In this document: in pieces, positions 23,691-31,745 of the stretch
Layout: each line of letters opens with the position of its first letter
Position numbering within the stretch: the first letter of the stretch is position 1
Source of the DNA: Bacteroidales bacterium
GTDB taxonomy: Bacteria > Bacteroidota > Bacteroidia > Bacteroidales > JAIPAP01
Direction of reading: 5' to 3'
NCBI GenBank assembly: GCA_021740045.1
Contig: JAIPAP010000049.1
Location: 1 to 32,525 of the forward strand
DNA length: 32,525 bases
The notes under the pieces: model-generated
The model's input: the letters and a program-made list of their open reading frames with translations, nothing else
Databases searched by the model: none
What the model was told of the DNA's origin: nothing
Made by a program: the position numbers and the translations under genes

Positions 23691-26630
23691 TCAGATGTCC
23701 ATAATAAAGTCGGTGAGGTTTTCTTCCTTATCAAGATTGAATTTCTTTCTAAGCCGGTAGCGGGATATCTCCACACCCCGGGTGGAAATATTGGATATAA
23801 GGGCGATTTCCTTGGTCGACATATTCATGCGCAGATAGGCACATAAACGAACGTCTTTGGGCGTGAGCTCAGGATATTTACTTCTGAGGCGATCGAAAAA
23901 GTCACTGTGGACCTCTTCGAAGTGCTTTTGGAACCGGCTCCAATCCTTATCCATGCGCACATCGCTTTCAATGGTGCTTATGAGCTTTCCCACCTCTCCC
24001 CGGGCTTCATCATTAATATTTTCCGAAACTTGCCTGAGCTTTCGTTTTACCTGATCGAGCACCTCATTTTTGTGTGTGATCTGCATAGCCACCGATGCCA
24101 ATTCTTTATTTTTCAGCTCCATATCGGTTCGCTTCTTCTCAACTTCGGCCTGCAGTTTTTCATTACGCAAGCGAATAATCTTTTGTTCGCGCATTAGGCG
24201 CTCCCGCTGGTATTCTTCTTCCTTGGCATCCAGTTCCTTTTTCTGTTGCTCGGCCATTTTGCGTTTCTCTCGATTAATCCTTCTCCTTACATGCCTTATA
24301 ATGAGCAACACCAGCCCTATAAATAACAATACATAAACAGCATATGCCCATTTAGTCAAATAGATGGGGGGCAAGATCTTGAAGCGGTATGCGGCTATAT
24401 CGGAAATATAACCCGTTTCTGTTTTGGCTTTTACCTTAAAGCTGTATTCGCCATGTGGGAGGTTGGTGTATTCTTTAAAATTTTTCGAGTGCCATTCGGA
24501 CCAATTCTCATCGTAGCCATCCAGCTTTATCCGGTAACTGATGCCTTGCTTGTTTTCAAAATATACAGCACTGAAATTAAACAATAAGTCATTCCGCTTG
24601 AACTTCAATGTAGCATCGGTTTCCTTCTTGCTTTTAAGGGTTTTATATCCCATTTCATCCATGTAAGTTCCCCTGAAAACCACCGAATCTTTTTTCATGG
24701 TTGAAACCACCTGCCTGATCAAAGTATGGAATTTATGAGTGCGGGTATCTTCATAAGTCGGATCATAATGGATAAAACCATCTTCCGTACCCAGGATAAC
24801 ATTTTTAGGATCGATGGGGCGAATGTGCTCGAAGCCACCAACAAGGGCATCTCCTATGCGATTAAAGATAGAATCGCAAAGTTTATAACCGGTTCCCTTT
24901 TTCTTTAATAAAAGTGGCTTTTCGTTTACCGAATACCAGATATTACCTTGTGCATCAACCACAGGAAAACGAACATTTTTTCCTTCTCCGAAAATTGCAT
25001 TCCATGTTGCATGAGGTTTAAATGTTTCATTGCTGTACTGATATATTCCCTCTGATGTACCGAATAGCACTTCATCATTTAATTTATACACATAATTGTC
25101 GATGTTTGACGGCAGGTGATCATCGGCATTGAAAAACTCCAGTTCTGTAATACTATCCAGGGCATTGTTTAGTCTTAAGCGATAAATTCCTTTATAGCCA
25201 TGGCTTATCCAAATATTTCCAATGGAATCCTGTTCGATGATACGGCACGATTCCTCCAGGCCCTTTATGCGATTAGCAAAGGTCCATTTACCATAGCGGT
25301 TTTTATTAAAAATGGATAGCCCGGTATAATTTCCGGATAATAACTTATCAGGATGATCTTTTAACTGAACATACTCCCATCCTCCCAGCCGATCATCAAT
25401 CAATCTTGTGTTGTTGTTCTTTTCAACAAGAAAGGTCCCCTTGTTATGTCCCAGGATCAATTGATCATCAAATACTTTCAGCTTCCATACCTGCCCCTTC
25501 GATTCTTGTAATAATTGAAATGGTTTCCCTCTTGTGTGCCCTTCAGGATGCCATTTCTTATAAAACACACCTTGGTTGGTTCCCAGGTATAATTTATCAT
25601 TAAATAAGGCCGAAGCATATCCGGTACCCTCAATACCAAAGCCTTCATTCAGATAGGAAAAAGGGGAATTTATCCGCACGTAATCGATCCCGTTATCAAG
25701 TCCCAGCCAGAGCTGTCCCCGCCTGTCTTTATAAATACTCAAAATGGTATTGTTTTGCAAACCCTTATCCTTATTGATGTGCTGAACCATTTTACCTTCC
25801 CGGTTCATAATATATAAGCCATCCTGAATTGTCCCAAAAGCATAGAACTCATCACTAATGCGGGTTGCTGAAAATATTTGCTTGTTGGAAAGTGCGTTAT
25901 TAATAGGAGCATTGAACGGTTTAATGGAATATCCATCATAAATGAAAAGCCCGTCCTGCTGGGTACCGATAAGTATTTGGTCGTCGACAAAAGGAAGCAT
26001 ACACCATATCTCGCGTTCGTCGTTGAAGCGCTCGCCATCATCTACCTTGTATAATTTGCTTCCACGCAATTCCATGAGCCCTTTCTGCCGGTCGAGGATA
26101 AAAAAACGATCGTCGATCACGTAGGAATGCAGGAAATCGCGATGGGAGGCCAGGGTTTTGATTTTACCACCACTGAATAAAAAGATATGAGAAAACGATT
26201 GAAAAAAGATGCCTTGCGATGTGACGTGAATCTGCCAAATTTCACCGAAATCCTGTTCATTTTCGGGCACTTTATCAATCAGTGAAACATACTGTATGTC
26301 GCCGCCGGCAACAGGCCTAAGATATCCGAACTCATTGAAAGCTCCGGCAAAAATCCTCCCCGACTCCGATATCGCAAGGCTCCTTACTATTGAATTATTG
26401 GAAACCGGGTAGAGGCGCCAGTTTTCACCATCGAATTCCAAAATACCGTCGTTATTGGCAAAATACATGATACCCCGTGAATCCTGCAAAATATCCCACT
26501 GCTGGGTACCGGCACTGTATTCCGATTTTGTATAATTCCTGATGTATGGAAGGCCGGAAGTCTTTATTTGCCCCTGTACTTGAAGAATTAAACTTACCCC
26601 TAATAATATGATTAAAAAACGCTTATACAT
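23691..26630 (-). CDS. Membrane-spanning propeller/Y_Y_Y sensor with cytoplasmic LuxR-type HTH (PUL regulator)
   Basis: This is a predicted one-protein sensor and transcription activator (979 aa). After a signal peptide (about 1-20) the periplasmic part carries many two-component-regulator-propeller repeats (such as GILEFDGENWRLYP, LWLGLDNGIDYVRI, NIWISHGYKGIYRLRL) forming beta-propellers to about residue 660. A Y_Y_Y domain follows (about 686-752, RIKLDGYDENWSEW and LPHGEYSFKVKAKT), then one membrane segment (about 760-779) and a charged coiled coil (about 780-850). The end is a LuxR-like HTH (about 922-975, LTPKDVRLCAYLRMNMSTKEIALISNIS). There are no HisKA/HATPase or receiver domains, so it is not a classical hybrid two-component system and would signal across the membrane by conformation. 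It lies upstream of GH3 with 259 bp between, the usual place of a PUL regulator. Confidence 0.9.
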   Translation of the reverse strand: MYKRFLIILLGVSLILQVQGQIKTSGLPYIRNYTKSEYSAGTQQWDILQDSRGIMYFANNDGILEFDGENWRLYPVSNNSIVRSLAISESGRIFAGAFNEFGYLRPVAGGDIQYVSLIDKVPENEQDFGEIWQIHVTSQGIFFQSFSHIFLFSGGKIKTLASHRDFLHSYVIDDRFFILDRQKGLMELRGSKLYKVDDGERFNDEREIWCMLPFVDDQILIGTQQDGLFIYDGYSIKPFNAPINNALSNKQIFSATRISDEFYAFGTIQDGLYIMNREGKMVQHINKDKGLQNNTILSIYKDRRGQLWLGLDNGIDYVRINSPFSYLNEGFGIEGTGYASALFNDKLYLGTNQGVFYKKWHPEGHTRGKPFQLLQESKGQVWKLKVFDDQLILGHNKGTFLVEKNNNTRLIDDRLGGWEYVQLKDHPDKLLSGNYTGLSIFNKNRYGKWTFANRIKGLEESCRIIEQDSIGNIWISHGYKGIYRLRLNNALDSITELEFFNADDHLPSNIDNYVYKLNDEVLFGTSEGIYQYSNETFKPHATWNAIFGEGKNVRFPVVDAQGNIWYSVNEKPLLLKKKGTGYKLCDSIFNRIGDALVGGFEHIRPIDPKNVILGTEDGFIHYDPTYEDTRTHKFHTLIRQVVSTMKKDSVVFRGTYMDEMGYKTLKSKKETDATLKFKRNDLLFNFSAVYFENKQGISYRIKLDGYDENWSEWHSKNFKEYTNLPHGEYSFKVKAKTETGYISDIAAYRFKILPPIYLTKWAYAVYVLLFIGLVLLIIRHVRRRINREKRKMAEQQKKELDAKEEEYQRERLMREQKIIRLRNEKLQAEVEKKRTDMELKNKELASVAMQITHKNEVLDQVKRKLRQVSENINDEARGEVGKLISTIESDVRMDKDWSRFQKHFEEVHSDFFDRLRSKYPELTPKDVRLCAYLRMNMSTKEIALISNISTRGVEISRYRLRKKFNLDKEENLTDFIMDI

Positions 26631-26812
26631 AAAATCCTTTTTCCAACGGGTAAATATAGGGAATTCTTGTGAAATGGAAAATACGTTGATGAGACTTCTT
26701 GTTTCCTAATAATGAAACTTTTATACAAAGAGGTGAATATTGCTTGATCATTAGCATTCTCCGCTGACTCATCAAGTAACGTAGAGATATACCATTCCCC
26801 GTACTTCCTAAA

Positions 26813-27580
26813 TCAATGCCTTTTCATGATCGCTTCTGACATCATTTTATAAACCTCCTTTAACTCGGGGAACTGCCTGAGCAATTCCAGGTGCTTATTC
26901 ATGGTATTTTCATCCCCCCGTGCCGCCGGTCCGGTTTGAGCATGGTAAGCCGACATATGCTGCAGCTTGTGAACGGTTTCCCTTATCAATGGCCGCAGGA
27001 TTTCCGGATCGATCTTATGGTGGGAGGTAATATCCTCGGCCAGGTGGAACATATAATTGGTAAAATTGCTTACAAAGACGGCTGCCACATGGAGAATCTG
27101 CCTTTGTTCCTCATTGATGCTGTATACCCTGCCTGAGATCTTTTTTGCCAGGTCCATCAAATGGTCTTCCGTTTGCCTGTTGGCAGCTTCGATACAAAGG
27201 GGTATTTCATTAAAATTCAACTCCTTGTTTTTCGAAAAGGTTTGCAGGGGATAAAATACGCCATAGTTTTTGGAAGCAGGCTTTAATACATCCTGTGAAA
27301 TGGCTCCCGCTGTATGAGCAACAATATTTTCGTTCAATTCCAGGTTTTTGGCTACTGCCGCAACAGCACTGTCTTTAACGGATACCAGGTAGAGGTCGGC
27401 ATCGTTTGGAATATCCTTTAAACGATCTGTTGCTTTAGCTTCCACCTTGCTAGCCAGATATTCAGCATTACTGATATTCCGGCTGAATACAGCCGTGATA
27501 TTCAAACCGGCCTTGTAAAGTGCCAGGGCCATATGGGTTGCTACATTTCCCGAGCCTATCATAACTATTTTTTCAATCAT
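26813..27580 (-). CDS. DUF2520 Rossmann-fold protein (ketopantoate reductase-like NADP-binding)
   Basis: This cytosolic oxidoreductase-like protein has an undefined substrate. The nucleotide-binding motif is at the N-terminus: IVMIGSGNVATHMALALYKAG. I start at 27580 (MIEKIV), which places the motif within a few residues of the start; 27601 adds seven residues. The second half is the helical DUF2520 domain, with HTAGAIS, GVFYPLQTFSK, AAVFVSNFTNYMFHLAED and GPAARGDENTMNKHLELL (contacts typical of the family's 6PGDH-like fold). The length of 255 aa is normal. It is divergent from the encapsulin operon, sharing a 259-bp upstream region, and has no obvious tie to the PUL. Confidence 0.88.
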   Translation of the reverse strand: MIEKIVMIGSGNVATHMALALYKAGLNITAVFSRNISNAEYLASKVEAKATDRLKDIPNDADLYLVSVKDSAVAAVAKNLELNENIVAHTAGAISQDVLKPASKNYGVFYPLQTFSKNKELNFNEIPLCIEAANRQTEDHLMDLAKKISGRVYSINEEQRQILHVAAVFVSNFTNYMFHLAEDITSHHKIDPEILRPLIRETVHKLQHMSAYHAQTGPAARGDENTMNKHLELLRQFPELKEVYKMMSEAIMKRH

Positions 27581-27839
27581 CCTTATTGTTTTTACCACCA
27601 CAAGTTCAAGGCACTAATTTACAATTTTGTTTACGCCCAATTCCAGTGTGTATATTTTTCTACATCTAAATCACACTTCTAAGCCTGCCCCTGAAAACAG
27701 CCTAAAAGGTAATAAGCTGATAGATTGCACGCTATGGATGTATAGCTTTCGAAAAAGCCAATGGCATGGATTTTTAACGAAAAATGCACTACTTTAGATG
27801 CAATTAATCTATATGTTTAACCCACAAAAATGATAGCAA

Positions 27840-28175
27840 ATGACTGATTATCACGAACCCCCTCAGGAACTGAGCGAAGAAACCCGGAACTTTACCAGGG
27901 CATTGCATAGCTTAATGGAAGAGATCGAGGCTGTTGACTGGTACCATCAGCGCGTGGACCTTACCAAAGATGAAAGCTTAAAAAGTATTATGGCCCATAA
28001 CCGTGATGAAGAGATCGAGCACGCCTGCATGGCCTTGGAATGGTTAAGGCGCAACATGCCCGGATGGGATGCCATGCTACGTGAATTTCTCTTTACAGAA
28101 GGCAACATTACTGCCCATGTAGAAGAAAGCAGCTCTGAAAAACCGGATTTGGGTATCGGAAAAATTAACAAATAA
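27840..28175 (+). CDS. Encapsulated ferritin (EncFtn), encapsulin cargo ferroxidase
   Basis: This small ferroxidase is packaged in the encapsulin shell, where it oxidises Fe(II) for storage. The 111-aa protein aligns by eye with the Rhodospirillum rubrum EncFtn: HEP..ELSEETR, SLMEEIEAVDWY and AHNRDEEIEHA. The ferroxidase residues Glu28, Glu58 and His61 match E32, E62 and H65 of that protein, and Trp34/Tyr35 match W38/Y39. EncFtn has two helices per monomer and builds a decameric ring. The C-terminal DLGIGKINK is an encapsulin-targeting peptide of the LGIG type. The shell gene follows 15 bp later. No strong Shine-Dalgarno precedes its own ATG. The assignment is very secure. Confidence 0.96.
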   Translation: MTDYHEPPQELSEETRNFTRALHSLMEEIEAVDWYHQRVDLTKDESLKSIMAHNRDEEIEHACMALEWLRRNMPGWDAMLREFLFTEGNITAHVEESSSEKPDLGIGKINK

Positions 28176-28182
28176 AAGGAGG
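28176..28182 (+). promoter_or_regulatory. Strong Shine-Dalgarno before the encapsulin gene
   Basis: AAGGAGG lies directly after the cargo stop codon, 8 nt before the ATG at 28191, and fixes that start. Such a full anti-SD match is rare in Bacteroidota and in this window, and would raise shell translation relative to cargo. Confidence 0.8.
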
Positions 28183-28190
28183 AAACATAC

Positions 28191-28982
28191 ATGGATATTT
28201 TAAGAAGATCATTAGCCCCCATTTCAAGCCAGGCATGGGATGAAATTAATGAAGAGGCACGGCAAATACTGGAATGTGACTTAACCGGACGGAAATTTAT
28301 TGATGTTGAAGATCCCAAAGGATGGGATTATGCAGCTTTGCCTACCGGCCGTTTGAATGTCCCCGGCAAGCAAGGCAGCGGTGTGCATTTTGGCATACAC
28401 GATGTACTACCATTGGTTGAAACCAGGGTCCCCTTCAAACTCAACATCTGGGAACTCGATAATATCGCCCGCGGCGCCGTCGATCCTAACCTCGACAACC
28501 TGGACGAAGCCGCCAGAAAGATTATTGCATTTGAAGAAGAGGCGATCTACTATGGCTTGAAGTCAGCAAACATAAAAGGCCTTAAAGCCTCCAGCGATCA
28601 CCCCCATTTGAAGTACCCCGAAAATCCCGAGGAAATTCTAAAGGTAGTATCGGAAGGCATCTCTATGCTCAGGAAATCTTCGGTTGAAGGGCCCTATTCC
28701 CTGGTGGTCAATACGGAAAAATGGCAACAACTTTCCGGCATAGTTCACGGCTATCCTCTTAAAAAGCATTTGGAAGCCCTGTTGGAGGGAAATATTATTA
28801 TGAGCCCGAACATCAATGAAAGCTACCTGGTATCGAAACGTGGTGGCGACTTCAGGCTGGTTCTCGGACAGGATTACTCCATAGGTTATGAATCGCATAA
28901 TAATAAGGAAGTGGAACTTTATTTTACCGAGTCGTTCACTTTCCAGATCATTGAGCCGGCTGCTTTTATTGTGATGGATTGA
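28191..28982 (+). CDS. Encapsulin shell protein (family 1, linocin M18/HK97 fold)
   Basis: This protein forms the icosahedral protein nanocompartment that encloses EncFtn and stores iron. The 263-aa product has the family 1 opening MDILRRSLAPIS..AWDEINEEA, whose N-terminal helix holds the cargo peptide on the inner surface. LTGRKFIDVEDPKGWDYAALPTGR, PLVETRVPFKL and IWELDNIARGAVDPNLDNLDEAARKI follow, then the A-domain part with SLVVNTEKWQQLSG and the final EVELYFTESFTFQIIEPAAFIVMD. The length is standard for the minimal shell. It lies 15 bp after the cargo gene, so the pair form an operon, ended by the hairpin at 29057-29109. Control by iron or oxidative stress is expected, but I saw no recognisable operator. 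Confidence 0.97.
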   Translation: MDILRRSLAPISSQAWDEINEEARQILECDLTGRKFIDVEDPKGWDYAALPTGRLNVPGKQGSGVHFGIHDVLPLVETRVPFKLNIWELDNIARGAVDPNLDNLDEAARKIIAFEEEAIYYGLKSANIKGLKASSDHPHLKYPENPEEILKVVSEGISMLRKSSVEGPYSLVVNTEKWQQLSGIVHGYPLKKHLEALLEGNIIMSPNINESYLVSKRGGDFRLVLGQDYSIGYESHNNKEVELYFTESFTFQIIEPAAFIVMD

Positions 28983-29056
28983 TGCTGATGCCTTAGCTTC
29001 CTGCGTAATAAACGCCTTGATTGCGTTTAGCATAAAGGCATAAGGTTTATAAAAAA

Positions 29057-29109
29057 TAAAGGGTGGCATAGCGCTGTTAACCAACACTTCAGCCACCCTT
29101 TAATTTTTT
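29057..29109. terminator. Bidirectional terminator between encapsulin and ccsA
   Basis: An 11-bp perfect stem (29057-29067 with 29092-29102, core GGGTGGC/GCCACCC) has a 24-nt loop. Six Ts follow at 29104-29109 on the plus strand, and T-rich complement lies on the other side, serving both convergent genes. Confidence 0.8.
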
Positions 29110-29144
29110 AATAGACAATTATTGCCAACTCTCCAACAATTGCC

Positions 29145-31517
29145 TCACCACTTAATCCTCCTGATCATGGCAATCGATAAACCGGACATCATAATCACAA
29201 ATCCGGCCCACATCACATTAATATAGGGGAAGATCATAGACTTGATCACGATGTAATCCTGCTTTTCTTCATATATGCCAAGCTCAATGGTTTTGGGAGT
29301 ATCTGCCACACCTTCGAATCGCATCATTACACCCAATTCCTGTATTGAAGCATTTTTACGGGAAGCTTTATCGCCTTTTACACGGTAATGCAAACGCCGT
29401 TCATAACGCTTCGCCATAGTGACCCATTCTACCGTGGCCGTTATGGTCACGTCTTTTAATCCTTTTCCTTCCGAGTCTACCGTTAATTCATCAAGGATCA
29501 CAAAATTACCGGGAAAAGAGAGGGTGTCACTTTCCGATAATTCACTTTTCTTGATCAGTGTGTATTTTGAATTATCAGGCCCCTGGGTTTTCTCGGGAGC
29601 ATAGGTGATAAAGGCATACACATCGCGCCAAAGGGAATGTTCAGTATCCGGGTTATACACATAACCCATTTGTTCATTCCGGTTAATGGTAGGGTTCAGT
29701 CTAAAGACAGGCTCGCGCTTATCTACCTTTTCTTTATCCTTATAAAATTCAATGGTATATTTGGATATAACGCCCTGATCTTCACGATTCGAATATTTTA
29801 AATGATATTCATCCATGGGAAGTATGCTGTCGCGCATGAGCAGGAGGTTTTCACGATTCGACTTAGGGTCGCCCAAATCCATGGAAGAGGTGTTATGCGA
29901 AACCACTTTGGAATTGCTAAAGGTAATTAACACTCCTAGCAAGAATATAGCAAAGCCCACGTGGGTAATAAAACCACCGGCCTTTTCAACCTTCTTCACA
30001 TACCTGAAAATATAATCGAGTGAAGCTACAGCAGTCAACAATATGGCAAACAGGAAGGCAATGCGGGTTATTTCAACAACAGGGGCTGTCCATGCGATGA
30101 TAACGGTAAAAGCAGCCGCTACAACCACTGAAAAGATCACTCTTCTCCAAAACTTTTTCACCGAATTGCGTCCATAGGCAAAATATTGTCCAACCGGGAT
30201 CATTAGCATCACCAGCAAAGCATAGGGTAATTGCCAGTTATTATAATAAGCCACCGGGTCAACCGGAGGGGCGAGGTCGGTGCCGAAAATAGCATTAATA
30301 ACCGGTATGGAGGTTGTTATGGTAATCTGGAAAGCCGAAAGGAATAATATAACAGCGCCCACCATGATCCAAAACTCCCGTGAACGCATATCATCGTTGG
30401 ATTTTTTCGGGAATTGTTTGCGGTTTTTCAGGATGAAATACAGCGATATTCCCAGAAAAACCAATATATAGATCAATAAATGAATGGTTTTTCCGTCATT
30501 TCCGAATGAATGCACCGAGGTTTCACCCAGGATCCCACTCCGGGTGAGAAAACTGGCATAAAGCACAAACAGATAGGCCAATGCCGTAAAGGCATAAGTT
30601 CCCAGGAAGGCATGCTTTTTTTTGTTAGCAATGATCATAAAGTGGAGTGCAGTAATCGATCCCAGCCACGGAACCAAGGACGCATTTTCAACGGGGTCCC
30701 AGGCCCAGAAACCGCCAAAGGTAAGCGATTCATAAGCCCAACGACCACCCAAAAGGATACCCGAGCCCAAAGCGATTAATGAAAACAACATCCAGGGTAA
30801 GGCAGATTTGATCCATCCATGATAATCCTTCTTAAACAGCGATGCCATTGCAATAGCAAAAGGGGCAATTACCGAGGCATACCCCAGAAAGAGCACCGGC
30901 GGATGCGATACCATCCAGGGGTTTTCCAGCAAGGGGTTCAGTCCATTACCATCCATAATCCGGCTAACATAATTCGGGTTTTGGAAAAATCCCGACTTAT
31001 CCTGCATCACCTCACGCAGTAAGGCAAAGGGACTACTGCCTATCTTGATAGCGCCCAATTCGATACCTATCAAAAGCGATAATAAGATGGCCTGCGATAA
31101 AGCGACAATACCTGCGGCTCCGCTCTCCCATTTCCTTACCCAGGCGATCAGTCCAATTCCTATCAATCCCTGCCAAAAGGCCCAAAGAATAAAGCTACCT
31201 TCCTGACCGGCCCATAGTGTTGAAACCAGGTAACTGGTCGAAAGGCGCGTTGAAGAGTACCGCCAAACATAATTATATTCGAAATAATGGTTCAGCAATA
31301 AATACAATAAGGTCACCGCCATCCCTATTATCGCCACAAAATGCACAATATAGGTTATGCGGGCTATTTTTTGTAATTTTTTGGCCCGTTCAGGGTCATA
31401 TTTTAATGAAATAAAATAATAGACTGCTGAAAAAAGAGCTGTAAAAAAAGCCAGCAGCACTAAAAAGTGCCCGATTTGTCCGGGTAGCAAATGTTCACCA
31501 ACATACTTAGTTTCCAT
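29145..31517 (-). CDS. ccsA: CcmF/CcsA-type cytochrome c assembly (heme lyase) protein
   Basis: This integral membrane protein attaches heme to c-type cytochromes. The product (790 aa) has many membrane segments and the heme-handling WWD-like motif FGGFWAWDPVENASLVPW, preceded by NPWMVSHPPVLFLGY, both typical of CcmF/NrfE/CcsA. A long soluble periplasmic region (about residues 550-770) precedes the last membrane helix, as in CcmF. I start at 31517 (METKYVGEHLLPGQIGHF) rather than 31577: the longer version adds 20 residues that overlap the promoter candidate at 31545. The protein stands alone without ccmA-E partners in view. Whether it belongs to system I or the CcsBA-like system is not clear from this gene alone, so the symbol is a family label. 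Confidence 0.87.
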   Translation of the reverse strand: METKYVGEHLLPGQIGHFLVLLAFFTALFSAVYYFISLKYDPERAKKLQKIARITYIVHFVAIIGMAVTLLYLLLNHYFEYNYVWRYSSTRLSTSYLVSTLWAGQEGSFILWAFWQGLIGIGLIAWVRKWESGAAGIVALSQAILLSLLIGIELGAIKIGSSPFALLREVMQDKSGFFQNPNYVSRIMDGNGLNPLLENPWMVSHPPVLFLGYASVIAPFAIAMASLFKKDYHGWIKSALPWMLFSLIALGSGILLGGRWAYESLTFGGFWAWDPVENASLVPWLGSITALHFMIIANKKKHAFLGTYAFTALAYLFVLYASFLTRSGILGETSVHSFGNDGKTIHLLIYILVFLGISLYFILKNRKQFPKKSNDDMRSREFWIMVGAVILFLSAFQITITTSIPVINAIFGTDLAPPVDPVAYYNNWQLPYALLVMLMIPVGQYFAYGRNSVKKFWRRVIFSVVVAAAFTVIIAWTAPVVEITRIAFLFAILLTAVASLDYIFRYVKKVEKAGGFITHVGFAIFLLGVLITFSNSKVVSHNTSSMDLGDPKSNRENLLLMRDSILPMDEYHLKYSNREDQGVISKYTIEFYKDKEKVDKREPVFRLNPTINRNEQMGYVYNPDTEHSLWRDVYAFITYAPEKTQGPDNSKYTLIKKSELSESDTLSFPGNFVILDELTVDSEGKGLKDVTITATVEWVTMAKRYERRLHYRVKGDKASRKNASIQELGVMMRFEGVADTPKTIELGIYEEKQDYIVIKSMIFPYINVMWAGFVIMMSGLSIAMIRRIKW

Positions 31518-31544
31518 ACAATTATTTATATATGTTACACTGTA

Positions 31545-31577
31545 CAAAATTAAATCATTCCGCTGAATGATCGTCAA
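31545..31577 (-). promoter_or_regulatory. Candidate promoter of the ccsA-type gene
   Basis: On the minus strand 31552-31545 reads TAATTTTG, an exact -7 match, with TTG at 31577-31575 as possible -33 (22-bp spacer). Transcription would begin near 31538, 20 nt before the ATG at 31517, which supports the shorter start. Confidence 0.45.
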
Positions 31578-31745
31578 TCCGATCTAATTTAGATCAGGTA
31601 TACAAGGTATAATAACCGCTAATAAGGCCATTAGGTTTCTAAATATTCTTAAATTCGCAATTTAGACGAAATCAATAATGCACCACAATAATTAAATGCT
31701 TGCGGATTATTGCGGCTATAACGCATCAAAAAAACTTAAATTATT

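Noticed and set aside
27830-27847. Five-codon mini-ORF overlapping the EncFtn start
   Set aside because: Too short to be distinguished from chance and without a ribosome-binding site.
28638-29096. Minus-strand open frame of 152 codons
   Set aside because: Antisense to the encapsulin gene and reaching into its terminator; no family features.
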